This document shows positions 11,098 through 21,300 of a stretch of DNA of 28,205 bases, one piece after another. Every line of letters begins with the position of its first letter. Positions within the stretch are counted from its first letter, which is position 1. Below the pieces are notes generated by a model. That model made no database searches, was not told the DNA's origin, and worked only from the letters and a program-made list of their open reading frames with translations. Made by a program: the position numbers and the translations under genes. Source of the DNA: Phaeoceros laevis (Eukaryota > Anthocerotophyta > Anthocerotopsida > Notothyladales); assembly GCA_049999765.1 (NCBI GenBank), contig JBNGIQ010003783.1:1-28205 (forward strand), written 5' to 3'.

Positions 11098-11828
11098 CTT
11101 CCTAGTAGCTCCACAAGGCTTCGGTAGCTTCCCAAAGTGCAACCAACAGGTCGAGAAATCGTCTACTGTTTGAAACAACTTGTTAGTTCAGTAATAATGG
11201 CAGGAGTGTGTGCTCATCTGCCTGTTTCGTATCAATGTGATTGTAACGATTTAGACTATCTCCAAAGTGTGCATAAGCCGCCCAGGAGGGCAGCCAAACT
11301 GCCAACCATGCAGGCTTTTTCACACTCCAGATGCCTATAGCACGGTGTTCACGGGCATCAAGGGTGGTTGTGGCACAAAGAATCGGGCTCTAAATTGGTC
11401 TACCTGTATGCCCAACTTTGCTTCCTACATCAATTAGTCTAGTAAAGCCGTTGTTTAACCTGACGCAGCGCGCATGCATTCGAGGCCTTTGGGCTCCCTC
11501 GGAGCCATGGCGGGATTGGGACTTTCTCGTTCTACAAGCTGGAATGGCAATATCGGGGTGCTCGTCTCATCCGTCGAAGCAGGGTGGGGTAGTTTCGTCA
11601 CTTTTGATCCCGGTGGCACTTGTCTTAACGACGGTCAGGAACGGATTTGGGTGAATCTCTTCGCAAATCCGGGACAGAAGGAAGGACAAGGCTCAATATT
11701 TTCATTCACGACTCACCCCTTGCGGATACCTTGCAGAGGATGATGCAACTGTTTCCAGTGGAATTTGCTGAAACAGCCACTACTTCCAACTGCAGATATG
11801 CACCAGTCACTAAGGCTTTCAACACAAA
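11098..11828. other. Intergenic region between the DUF538 and PPR genes
   Basis: I see no supported gene. An ATG-led frame at 11474-11743 (89 codons) is open but resembles no family I know. The region should hold the DUF538 3' end and the promoter of the PPR gene. I did not find further PPR-like sequence here, although the N-terminus of the PPR gene just downstream is a remnant of another PPR copy. Confidence 0.45.
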
Positions 11829-14800
11829 ATGGCGACGAGGCCCCTTTTGGGAAACACTGCATATGGAAGATGCGTTGTGGATGCTCAGACTGCCTTCGGT
11901 TCACTACGACAAGCTGATGTGGCTCCCTGGGATTCATTGACTGCTGCTTATGCTCGACAAGGAGATTGTGCTTCTAGTGTACAGCTGTACGAGGCAGCTG
12001 CTGCATATGTCTTTTTATTAACTGTCTGCAATGATGCCGGCCTTGTCAAACATGCAGAGAGGATGAAGAATTTGAGAAAGAAGGAAGCTGCATGGACAGA
12101 ACGTGGGCAAAGCTGGATTTGGGATAAGCAGAAAGTACAGAGCTTTTTGGTAGGAAACTGCAAGCACCCTCAACACAAACTGTTATATGAGCTTTTGGGA
12201 GTGTATGGCCTAAAGCTGAAAAACGCTGGCCACATTCAGTTCTATGCCTCACACCCAGTCGTCTGGCAAAGGAGATCCTGGGTGAACAATTGGTACAAGC
12301 CGAATGAAGTATATCCTCGCGTAGCTATCCTGAGCACCCAGTTACGAAGTCTTCGGAGTGAGTTGCAGCACTGTTCACCTCCTGAATCCTCTAGATCAGA
12401 AGATGAGCTTCGAAGCTTGTGCGAGCAGGGACAACTGGACAGGGCTGTGGCTTCCTTGTTACTCATGGACCAGAGAACGGTTCCTTCTGTGAATACGTAC
12501 CTCTCCCTCTTGAAAGCTTGTACCAAAAGGAAGGCTTTGGTACGGGCCAAGGAAGTCTATGCTCATATAGCCCTACACGGGTTGGAGGGCACTAGGGTTC
12601 TTGGTGAAAATGTGGTGAACACTCTGGTGAAGTGTGGCAGCCTTGAAGATGCGATTGCGGTGTTTGACCACCTGCCGCATCGAAGTGCATTCTCGTGGAC
12701 AGCAGTTATTGCCGGTTACAGTGCATCTGGACAAGGACGTGAGGCTCTCCAAATGTACCAGCAAATGCAGGAGGAGGGAGTGCAACCAAATGCATACACA
12801 TTCGTGAGCTTACTCAAAGCGTGTGGGAGCATGGGCGATCTGAAGGAGGGCAAGCGGATACATGCTCATGCTTTGAAGTGCAGGTTTGGAACTGATTTGT
12901 ATATATGCACAGGTCTGATTGACATGTATGGAAAGTGCAGAAGCATCTTGGATGCACAGAATGTTTTTGACAAGCTGTCGTATCGTGATGTTGTGTCCTG
13001 GAACGCGATGCTTGCAGCATACATTCAACAGGGAGATGCAGGGAAGGCGTTGGGGTTGTATGACCAAATGCACAAGGAAGGAGTAAGTCCAAGCAATCGG
13101 ACGTTTGTAAGTGCTCTTCAGGCTTGTGGCATGCTTTTGGAGAATGGAAAGCATTCTGTTGTGGACGGACAATGCCTCCAAGTCAAGTGTCTTGAGAGGG
13201 GCAGGTCAATACATGCTGACCTTCGCAGGAAGGGCTACGAATCAGATATCTATGTGGGTAGCACCCTAGTCAGTATGTATGGGAAGTGTGGGAGCATTGA
13301 AGATGCAAAGAAAGCGTTTGATGGGCTACCCCAGCGCAATGTAGTGTCGTGGAATGCAATGCTCGCCGCTTATGTGGAGCAAGGCCAAGGAGCAAATGCT
13401 CTGCAGCTTTATGTACAAATGCAGGAGAAAGATGCCAGTCCAGATGCTTGGACGTATGTAAGCGCTCTGCAAGCATGTTCGATTTGTTGGGACATGGAAG
13501 ACGCTATGACAGGCTGCAATGCAGTAAAATATCTCAAAGTGGGAGAGGCAATCCATGTCGCCGCCCGGAGGAAGGGTTATGATTCAGACACCTATGTTGG
13601 CAATGCCCTTGTAACTATGTATGGGAAGTGTGGGAGCATTCCGCAAGCTCATAGTGTGTTTAATGAGTTGCCCCATCGTGATGTAGTTTCATGGAATGCA
13701 ATGCTGACGGCATATCTCGAGCAGGGCCTGGAAGAGGAGGCTTTGCAATTGTATACAAGGATGCAAGAGGAAGGGGTGAGTCCGGATAGCCGTACATTCG
13801 TGAGCCTGGTTCAAGCATGTGGCATGCTAGGAGAGAAGGAGGAGAATGTGATGGTAGACAGACTATCCTCCAAAGTACGGTCTCTTGAAAAGGGGAAGGC
13901 CATACATGTTGACATTTGCAGGAAAGGCTATGATTCGGACGTTTTTGTCGGTAACGCCCTGGTTAGTATGTATGGAAAGTGTGGGAGCATTGATGATGCG
14001 CAGAAAGTGTTTTATGGACTACCCCAACGTAATGTTGTGGCTTGGACTGCCATGCTTGCGGCACATGTTGAGCAGGGCCAGGGAGAGAAGGCTTTGCAGT
14101 TGTACAGACAAATGCAGCAAGAAGGTACATCACCTGACGAGATTACAAGTTTGCTGGTCTTGCAGGCATGCAGCAACACAGGGAGCTTGGACGTGCTGAA
14201 GCAGCTACACCACACTTTGATCTTTGAAGGAAACTGTTCGAGTCCGGTTCTGGCAACCACTCTCATCAGTGCATATGGCAGATGTGGGAGCATGGTGGAT
14301 GGTCAGGCTGTGTTTGATGCACTTCCTGAGGCTGATGTGGTGTCATGGAATGCATTAATTGCCAGCTATGCTCGGCAAGGGAACTATGCAAGAAGCCTGC
14401 AGTGTTACGAGGAAATGCAGGTAGAGGGGGTGAATCCAGATGGTGTTACATTTCTGTCACTCCTTTCCGTGTGCAGTCATGCCGGATTAGTTGACAAAGG
14501 TGTTGCCTACTTCGAAGCCATGTGCAGAGATCACTGTATAACTGCAGAAATTGGCCATTATATCTGTATGGTAGACCTTTTGGGGCGGGCGGGATACTTC
14601 ACAAGCATTGAGCATATGCTTTCTGAAATGCCGATCCAGCCGGATCTGGCCTTGTGGTTGTCTGTGTTGGGTGCCTGTCGCAAGCATGGAAAGGTAGCAC
14701 ACGCAGAACGAGCCTTTGACAGTGCAGTGCACCTAGAGCCCAGGCATGCTGCTGCATATATTCTTATGTCACACATCTATATGGACGCTGGCCTGTGGGA

Positions 14801-14843
14801 CCGTGCAAAGGAGGTAGAGGGGCTCAGACAAAAGTGTTTATGA
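11829..14843 (+). CDS. PLS-class pentatricopeptide repeat protein, E-type with truncated C-terminus
   Basis: A single-exon gene encoding 1004 residues. PPR proteins of this class bind organellar RNA, often in C-to-U editing. From about residue 192 the protein is a regular array of P, L and S motifs, with repeated blocks such as ALVSMYGKCGSIDDAQKVF, RDVVSWNAMLAAY and ALQLYRQMQEEG. Three of the L-type motifs carry an extra loop of about 14 residues before the HADL/HVAA/HVDI block. The array ends in an E domain (about 925-1004), stopping at GLRQKCL. The E+ segment that should follow survives only out of frame downstream. Residues 11-136 are instead a decayed copy of a PPR C-terminus including an E+ segment. 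The N-terminal region does not look like a normal organelle transit peptide, so the real start could be an internal ATG. No DYW domain is present. Confidence 0.88.
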   Translation: MATRPLLGNTAYGRCVVDAQTAFGSLRQADVAPWDSLTAAYARQGDCASSVQLYEAAAAYVFLLTVCNDAGLVKHAERMKNLRKKEAAWTERGQSWIWDKQKVQSFLVGNCKHPQHKLLYELLGVYGLKLKNAGHIQFYASHPVVWQRRSWVNNWYKPNEVYPRVAILSTQLRSLRSELQHCSPPESSRSEDELRSLCEQGQLDRAVASLLLMDQRTVPSVNTYLSLLKACTKRKALVRAKEVYAHIALHGLEGTRVLGENVVNTLVKCGSLEDAIAVFDHLPHRSAFSWTAVIAGYSASGQGREALQMYQQMQEEGVQPNAYTFVSLLKACGSMGDLKEGKRIHAHALKCRFGTDLYICTGLIDMYGKCRSILDAQNVFDKLSYRDVVSWNAMLAAYIQQGDAGKALGLYDQMHKEGVSPSNRTFVSALQACGMLLENGKHSVVDGQCLQVKCLERGRSIHADLRRKGYESDIYVGSTLVSMYGKCGSIEDAKKAFDGLPQRNVVSWNAMLAAYVEQGQGANALQLYVQMQEKDASPDAWTYVSALQACSICWDMEDAMTGCNAVKYLKVGEAIHVAARRKGYDSDTYVGNALVTMYGKCGSIPQAHSVFNELPHRDVVSWNAMLTAYLEQGLEEEALQLYTRMQEEGVSPDSRTFVSLVQACGMLGEKEENVMVDRLSSKVRSLEKGKAIHVDICRKGYDSDVFVGNALVSMYGKCGSIDDAQKVFYGLPQRNVVAWTAMLAAHVEQGQGEKALQLYRQMQQEGTSPDEITSLLVLQACSNTGSLDVLKQLHHTLIFEGNCSSPVLATTLISAYGRCGSMVDGQAVFDALPEADVVSWNALIASYARQGNYARSLQCYEEMQVEGVNPDGVTFLSLLSVCSHAGLVDKGVAYFEAMCRDHCITAEIGHYICMVDLLGRAGYFTSIEHMLSEMPIQPDLALWLSVLGACRKHGKVAHAERAFDSAVHLEPRHAAAYILMSHIYMDAGLWDRAKEVEGLRQKCL
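11859..12236 (+). pseudogene. Remnant of another PPR gene's C-terminus (PPR tail, E and E+ domains) inside the PPR open frame
   Basis: Residues 11-136 of the PPR open frame align with the end of a PPR-E+ protein rather than with a beginning. AYGRC-VVDAQTAFGSL and AAYARQGDCASSVQLYE parallel AYGRCGSMVDGQAVFDAL and ASYARQGNYARSLQCYE of the same gene's C-terminus (14271-14412). LLTVCNDAGLVKHAERM joins the SVCSHAGLV block directly to the DAGLWDRAKEVEGL block, as if about 90 residues were deleted between two AGL sites. Next comes an E+ signature: SWIWDKQKVQSFLVGN then HPQHKLLYELL. All deletions seen keep the frame. Homology is seen directly; the tandem-duplication origin is inferred. Confidence 0.7.
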
Positions 14844-14915
14844 AAGAAACATGCCTAGAGCTGGATGGAGCTTGAGCAGGAGCTACACGCTCTCTGGTAG
14901 GAGATAGTATGCAGG
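14844..14915 (+). pseudogene. Out-of-frame remnant of the PPR gene's own E+ domain start
   Basis: Shifting one base at the PPR stop gives, from about 14837 to the stop at 14908-14910, a reading with ERNMPRAGWSLSRS. This resembles the normal E/E+ junction (about KxxPRAGWSWI). It suggests a frameshift near the end of the E domain, after which the E+ decayed. Confidence 0.5.
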
Positions 14916-16120
14916 CCCGAGCAATTGCTTCTTGGAGGTCTCGTAGGATAAGTTCCGTCTGAAATCCCACTCACCGAGGTCGTGTTGTCACGGGCCTTCC
15001 AAGTGAGACCTCGGGGTTTTCAATAGACTGGAACATCCAGATTTGTGTCTTGTGCCTGGTTCGAATTCTACTGTAATCTTGACTCCGTCTTGTTGGGCTG
15101 TTGAACTGCCCGTATTGTGAACCATTTGCAGAAGGATTAGCCTGTTGGCGAGAGATCCTGAGTTGGTAGGAGTGGCAGAAATGTCTTTGCTTGGTACAAG
15201 TTGGATACGTTGTTGCCTTGTCACTGTGTCATAGTGCTCGAGTGAAGGAGTTTAACAGATCCATCCTGAAGCAATACTTACTATTCGATACCGTAGCTTG
15301 GTCTAATTCCGCGCAACTTGAGTGTCTTTGACATCGATCATCGATCATGGTCGGTTGGCCCCCTTTGCTCTTTTCTTCAGGAATGGTGTGCTTTACTTGC
15401 AAATTCAGTTGATGATGTTTTTTCACAAGTTGGCATATACTTACTATGACTTGCAAGTGCCAAATGGTACACGTCTGTGTGACAGCATAATGCAGGGATG
15501 AGTTCACGCAGCACAAAAGCACATGCATGCTTCGAAACGATGCCTCGAGAGTCGAGACTGTTTCAACTTATTCTGACTGGTCTAGTACTAGTCTAATCTA
15601 GTAATTTACAGTACCACGAGTAGGTGGAGGAGGCCACTTGGTGTCCGGTCCGGCTCTACTCGCAAGTCGTCCGTGAGCGCCGTGACCTTTTGAGTACGAT
15701 GCGTCGAGCACTGGCCACCGCCTTCCGAGGGTGGTTGAAAACTGCAGTATTCAATCGCGATCGGAGAATTGATAATCTATGGATGTAGCGCGCTAGCTAG
15801 CTAGCATGGAGCATGGAGCAAAACGTAGGCTCCGGATCAATTGCGATGTTGAGGCTGTTCAGGCTCTACAAGGCTTGACAAGTCTCTACAAGTCAAGCCT
15901 TTTTGGTGCAACGAGGTTCTTGTGTTGGCAATGCTGTCTGGCGGTGTGTGGTTTCCTAAAAGAGGTACGGTGCATGCGGTGCCCTCATCAAGATTGTGGT
16001 TCGGCCAGTAAGCTCAGCATCCGCACCACCGGATGCTTTGGGGCATGTATGGCTTTGCGTGCACAGCCCAAAAGTAATCCGCGCGCAGGCCTGCACCTGT
16101 CCGATCACTCCGATTACAAG
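14911..16120. other. Intergenic region between the PPR and PAN-like genes
   Basis: No gene is supported. Open frames on either strand (for example 15229-15528 minus and 15806-16186 plus) lack family features, and the second overlaps the promoter of the next gene. From 15780 there are repeated CTAG/AGCT runs and a short inverted repeat (15870-15901). Confidence 0.5.
15870..15901. repeat. Short inverted repeat, 10-base arms
   Basis: AAGGCTTGAC (15870-15879) and GTCAAGCCTT (15892-15901) are perfect inverted copies around a 12-base loop, followed by a short T run. It lies about 220 bases upstream of the TATA box of the PAN-like gene. Its function is unknown. Confidence 0.6.
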
Positions 16121-16126
16121 TATAAA
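16121..16126 (+). promoter_or_regulatory. TATA box of the PAN-like secreted protein gene
   Basis: TATAAA stands 131 bases before the ATG at 16257, in a fitting place for a transcription start near 16150-16160. A pyrimidine-rich stretch (CTACTTTCTCTCAG) lies in the inferred leader. Confidence 0.55.
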
Positions 16127-16256
16127 GCAGGCGCAAGCACTAGTCTAGTTCATTCTTCCAGTTGCAATTGCAAGCTAGCTAGGTAGTTGGTATTCCCGAT
16201 CGATCGGGGTCTACTTTCTCTCAGCGAGCGCTACCGTTAGCTCTAGCTAGCTAGCC

Positions 16257-16792
16257 ATGGGTATGGGCAGGAGCATGATGATGAGTGCAACATTAGTGCG
16301 CTTGGCCGTGTGCTTCCTTGTTGCTTGCATGCTCACACGTCTTAAGCTTGCTGCGGCAGACAACTCCGACTGCCATGTACTTCCCTTCCTTGGCTATTTC
16401 GGAGGAGACATCGGCCAGGGTGTGACAGTGAACAACATCTACGGCTGTGCGGACAGGTGCCACAATAACGCCAACTGCCTGGCATTCTCATTCGGAAGTG
16501 ACAAAGCTTGCTACATCAAGGATGGCCTTGGCAATCCGCAGCCCGATGTCAAGTGGACCAGCGTTCTTACAGGTATGTACACCAAATTGAATATTGTTTG
16601 GTTAGTTTGTCGTACCAGCTCTAGAAAACTTTCTTACCCAAGATAGCATCTGATGCACTACCAGCTATTTCCAAAGTTACTTACGATGTCTTTGCTTGCT
16701 TGCAATTGCAATTGCAATTACAATTACAATTACAATTGCTGTCTGCAGGGTATAACGATTGCAGGGGAGCCTTCTGGGAGAACCAGCCATGA
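16257..16792 (+). CDS. Small secreted cysteine-rich protein with a PAN/apple-like domain
   Basis: Exons 16257-16572 and 16749-16792 with a GT-AG intron join in phase and give 119 residues. Residues 1-34 form a signal peptide with a hydrophobic core (about 13-27) and a likely cleavage after LAAA. The mature part has six cysteines (39, 64, 68, 74, 85, 109) with spacing of the PAN/apple type: GCADRCHNNANCLAFSFG, then ACYIKD. The domain mediates protein or carbohydrate binding in other proteins. Here it stands alone, without a lectin or kinase domain, so an extracellular role is inferred only from the signal peptide. The exon 2 end (YNDCRGAFWENQP) supplies the last cysteine, which supports the splice. 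It could also belong to an unrelated cysteine-rich family. Confidence 0.72.
16701..16739. repeat. Microsatellite, imperfect CAATTG/CAATTA hexamer
   Basis: About six hexamer units, first CAATTG then CAATTA, lie in the intron of the PAN-like gene just before its 3' splice site at 16748. Confidence 0.85.
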
Positions 16793-18367
16793 GAAGCCGT
16801 CCTGGAGCTTGCGCGAGATCTGTCGGATTTCGAACCATCTCCGAGTCCTCATGACTTTGGACGATATTTCAGCACGCTAGCTGTTGGAGATTCAGAATAT
16901 TCCCAGGTCATGTAGCGCTTGCAAGGTAGCACTTACTAGCTACTAGCTAGGCCTAATAGTTATTGGTGAAGGCTTTTACACGCCTTATAAGGATCGCGCG
17001 CGCCTTATAGACGGTAGTTTCCCGAGTGAAGGGGGCTACGCTACAGTTCCAAGGTTACGGAACTTCAAAGCCATGTTGCTGAAAAGCTTCTAATAAGGAA
17101 ATAAGCAAAAAAGCTTCACGTATCATCCAGATTCCAGTCCACGCACCCTTTTTTGCCTGAGTTGAGCCAACTTGAAGTTTGAACAGCTAAAACAATGATA
17201 TCCATGGACCACAATATTGTTGCGCCAGAATCCCATCTCCAAGGGTTCTTGCTAACTCCATGCTATACTTCTTGAAAGCACAAGTCTTGCCCTTTGAACT
17301 CCCAGGCAATATTAATATTTTCAGCAGTCTAGAGTCTTGACTCAAAGGAAACTATATATTGCCCAGGAAACTTTGTTATTGGTCTAGTCATGCTAAGACG
17401 TAACTGCTGGTTAAAAGCCACAATTTCAGACTCTCATCAGTAGCATGCTTGATGACGGATAGCACAACTGTACAACACGACCAACCTAGCCCCATCTTTG
17501 CATGATGCAGCAGCTTTCCTTGGTAGCAAGGCCGATGAAGCCTCCTACATTTTCTTCGGATCACCGCCAGCCCCTCATGACAGAGTTTTGAAGGGGAAAT
17601 TCTCCATTCAAGTTGCTAATTATCGCGAGTCGAATCATGATGAGAAGGCGGTCATGAAAAGGTAATCGGTGCGCTCTCTCAGCTCATATTGACGCAGGCA
17701 TCTAGTAGAGCTTTCACATTTCACTCTACCTTAGTGTTCACCTAGAACGGCGGCAGACGGCCAATGACATCATGCCAAGACGAAACAATGCTCCTCCATC
17801 AAGTGCGCATTGGCTTGTCGGTTTCCAAAACGTCAAACGCTGAGCAACGCCAACCTCGTTGGTTCTATTTCACTGACCTAAAAAACATCAGTTAGGACAC
17901 TGCGTGCCGTCTGACCACCTTATCCCTCTCTTCAACGAAATGGGGGCCGTAGTCTAAGCTGTCTGCTGGCGCAGGCGTCCGCTCTCTCCTTCTGTCCAGC
18001 TTCCGTGGCTCTTCCTTAGTGTTGCAGCAGCCATTACGTGCCCTTTTACTCCATCTGACCTCCTTGGGCCCGTCTATTGTGCCACATCCGATGACGGCCC
18101 ACCGCATCGCCCTGCTCTGGAGCAGGGCCGCTCACCTTCGGGTTTGCAGGACGGCTCCCTGAATTGGAGTGGAGGGTTGCGCGGAGGTCAGGGCCCCGAA
18201 GCTGAGTCTCTTGTGCACTCAATTCAGATCTGCAATCCACGTGAATTGGGCTAGACCGGCCTCTCCAGCTTCCTTTCATCAAATCACTGGGGCTCACAAA
18301 GTCAGGCAAGGTGGCGACCGGCAGGGAGTTGGGGGTGTTCGGCGGGGAACCCCGATTGTGCAGCCGC
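16793..18367. other. Long intergenic region upstream of the SAC gene
   Basis: Apart from the weak open frame at 17456-17665 I see no coding region. CTAG/AGCT-rich runs (near 16935-16950) and an AT-rich patch (17310-17385) are present. The last 300 bases are GC-richer and open frames occur on both strands, probably as a composition effect; they should contain the SAC promoter and leader. Confidence 0.45.
17456..17665 (+). other. Unrecognised open frame, possible exon or gene fragment
   Basis: Sixty-nine codons between two stops in the + frame, without an ATG at the front. The translation has protein-like composition (blocks such as LHDAAAFLGSKADEASYIFF and LKGKFSIQVANYRE) but resembles no family I recognise. 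It may be an exon of an unseen gene, a fragment of a decayed gene, or chance. Confidence 0.25.
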
Positions 18368-21300
18368 ATGCGGCTGTGGGAGTTCCCCGACCGATATGTG
18401 TTGGAGCCCGTCGACGCAATGTCGTCGCGGTATCTGTCGATTAGCAAGGCGAGCGGCGATTTGGAGGCCACAAGTGAGTGTGCTTGCCCCGTGCAAGCTA
18501 CGTTTCCCGTGTGCTGGACACGTTTCCCACCTCGTGTTGCGGGAATGCCCCTCGCCGATGCACTCCAGTAGGTGTAGAGGTGCAAGGCATGGCCAATTTT
18601 GGCAAAATCTGGCTCTGACTGGTACTCGAGTTGTATGTCCGCAGTAGGTGCGGCTTGCCAGTTGCTGTAAGACTGATGGGAAGGGTTTCCCATTTGCTTC
18701 CCGTATCTGCTCACAGTGCTGCGTGCTTCTAGTTGTCAATTAGCATGCTGTAACTGACAATGGTCGCGTCTCCGAGTGCACATCTGGCATTGAAGTGGCT
18801 TTTGCGAACCTGACCGATACGCTTGTTGATTATGGACGTGACTATGCCTGGCCCGTACAGCGTAGGCAACCACCTTAGGCAAAAGTGCTTCGAACACGCT
18901 GATTGGTATTGAGCATTGTAGCCCGTAGGTAGTCTGTCATTCTTACCAACGTAACGAAGCTTCAGGACTATATTTGCTACTTCGGAAGGCATGTCTTCAA
19001 CGGACAGACACCTGTGTTTTGGTGACTTACAAAGGTATGATGTATGTGCTGTGCCTGCTTAGGTCAGCTGCCAGTGCCCCCAAGTGAGACCTCGGCCCAA
19101 TCAAGTATCGTCTACGGATTAGTTGGAGTGGTCAGGCTTTTAGCAGGTAAGAGCCTGAAAATGCACTCCTTCTGTGGGGACTTGGCAGTAGAGGTTTGAC
19201 GAAGAGTTCTCTTTGAGGATCAGAAGTTTTTGCAAAGGAGATTGGCTCATAGCGTGGATGCCCTTTTACAAGGATACAATGCACAGTTGAATCATTTTGA
19301 ACAATGTCAGAGTTTGTACGTCCGTTCCATTTAGATGATAGATTTCCATCCCAGGCACATATGCACTTGTCATCACAGCCCGAGAAGAAGTCGGAACCTA
19401 TCGTGGTGCAGCTGTGTACCGAGTTCAATCCATGAAGTTTCTTAGCTGCAATGCAAACGTGAAACTTGCCTCGGCAAAGGAGGTCTATTCTTGCTGCCTT
19501 TGTTTGTTTCCTTTCCCCTCTTTTTTCACGTTATGTGTTTGGTATGGTTACAGCAGACTTCATGGATCAGAATAGTATTCTTGTTGTAGAGTTTCTGCCT
19601 GACTTTTGCCATGACATCTGTGACAGAAGAAAGATGAAGCTCATTATTTGGTTCTTCTGAAAGCTGTGGAGTCCACTCCCGGACTTTATTTCTCTTATGA
19701 AGCTGATCTAACCCTAACGTAAGCCAAGATGAAGCTGTATGAGCCTTGTGAACTGTTCACGCTGATCAAGCTGGCTTGACTGTTCTCACTGTGACTGCAC
19801 TTTTGCTATTTTGTAGTGCACAGAGAAATCATGCTATTATTTCAGCAGGGACGTCACAGCCGCTGTGGAGACAGGTAGGTTTCTATTTGGTGGTTGGGTA
19901 TTGTGAGTGACTGAAACAGTGTAGAACAGCCTTTGTGAATTCCAGCATGGTAAAGGAACTCTCCGCTGTCTGGGTTGTTCTTCATTGTAATGACTGTTTT
20001 TGTAGGCTGATCCTAGGTTTCTGTGGAACAAGCATTTGCTTGAGGAGGTGATTGAGAGCAAGGTAATGAATTGCCTTGAGGTTCTCAACTGTGCCGTCAC
20101 AGTACTTTGTGCCACTTTTGAAGTTAGGTGTAGTCTAACTGGTGGCCCCCTTTGTGTTTTGAGTGCAGCTGGAAGCTTTTATTCTTCCAGTGATTCAAGG
20201 CAATATCCTTCCATGGAATCTGGGTTTATGGTTCTTAAATTGTACATCAGGATGTGTTTGTTGAAAACCTGTATAGAGCGCTCATAAATGATGATGTGCT
20301 TCATGAAGGGCTTCCACAATTCAGCTCTCAGCTTTTCGTGACAGGGTTTCTTAACTGTCGGTACGCTTTCAGACAATCCAGGTCTCTGTCGGGGGAAAAA
20401 ATCTAGATATTGCCCTAATATCCAGAAGATGTATCAAACGACTAGGTACAATTGCCACCCTGTACTTATTACTTAACAATTTCATCCCCAACTCTACTGA
20501 ATGGTACATTTTTCCTCACAATCACTGCTATTCCCAACCCCTATGATCACTGTCGTGCTGTCATGCAGGTACGCGTATGTGGAGGCGAGGAGCAGATAGG
20601 GAGGGGTTTGCAGCCAACTTTGTGGAAAGTGAACAGTTGGTTACTGGCGAGGATTTCCTTGCCTCTTTTGTTCAGGTCAATATTCTCGAAAGCTGTGTCC
20701 TTTTGCAGATCTGCTTGTTCGCGGTTTTGGGAGGCTGAGCTTAGACTTATGCTGCCCATAGGTTCGCGGTTCCATCCCAATACTGTGGGAGCAGATTGTG
20801 GATCTCAGTTACAAGCCTGCAATAAAAGCTGTGGACGTGGAAGAGACAGTATGTTACAGCCTTTTGGTGGATCCTTCATGTTCTGCTTTTAGAGACAGAA
20901 TTACTAGAGGCATGATGTTCGTCAAATTCTGATTGGATGGTGACATCAAATTCAGCCAAAAATTGTGGAACGACATTTTCGAGATCTTTCTCTACGATAT
21001 GGGTCTATCCTGGCAGTTGATCTTATCAATCAGGTACATGTAGCAGTATATTCCTTCCGCAGGTGTGCAAGCTCCAAGTCCGTTGTGCTGAACAACGTTT
21101 CGCATTGTTTCTGGGCAGAGAGGGAGCGAAGGTGTTTTGGGGGTTGCTTATGCTGATGCAATGCAAGGCATTGTAGATGAGCGGATTAGGTATGCAATTG
21201 TTTACTACTGAAGGTTGAGCAGTAGGAAAAGTTTGTTAGTGTTGCGCTGTGGTTTAATTCTTCCTTTTTTGGTTACAGATATGTGCCTTTTGATTTCCAT

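Noticed and set aside
11474-11743. ATG-led plus-strand frame of 89 codons before the PPR gene
   Set aside because: It has no family match that I know, no signal peptide and no clear continuation by splicing.
15806-16186. ATG-led plus-strand frame of 126 codons
   Set aside because: It runs across the TATA box and leader of the PAN-like gene and shows no recognisable domain.
15788-16255. Repeated CTAGCTAG runs as possible regulatory sites
   Set aside because: They are low-complexity repeats also seen elsewhere in the window (near 16940), with no spacing pattern that suggests binding sites.
18046-18739. Two long minus-strand open frames (222 and 145 codons) over the SAC first exon
   Set aside because: They lie opposite a confidently identified exon, in GC-rich sequence, and have no family features; they are shadows.
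14999-19095. A 16-base sequence CCAAGTGAGACCTCGG shared by 14999-15014 and 19080-19095
   Set aside because: The second copy is inside SAC exon 2. The match does not extend, and one such match can occur by chance in a window of this size.
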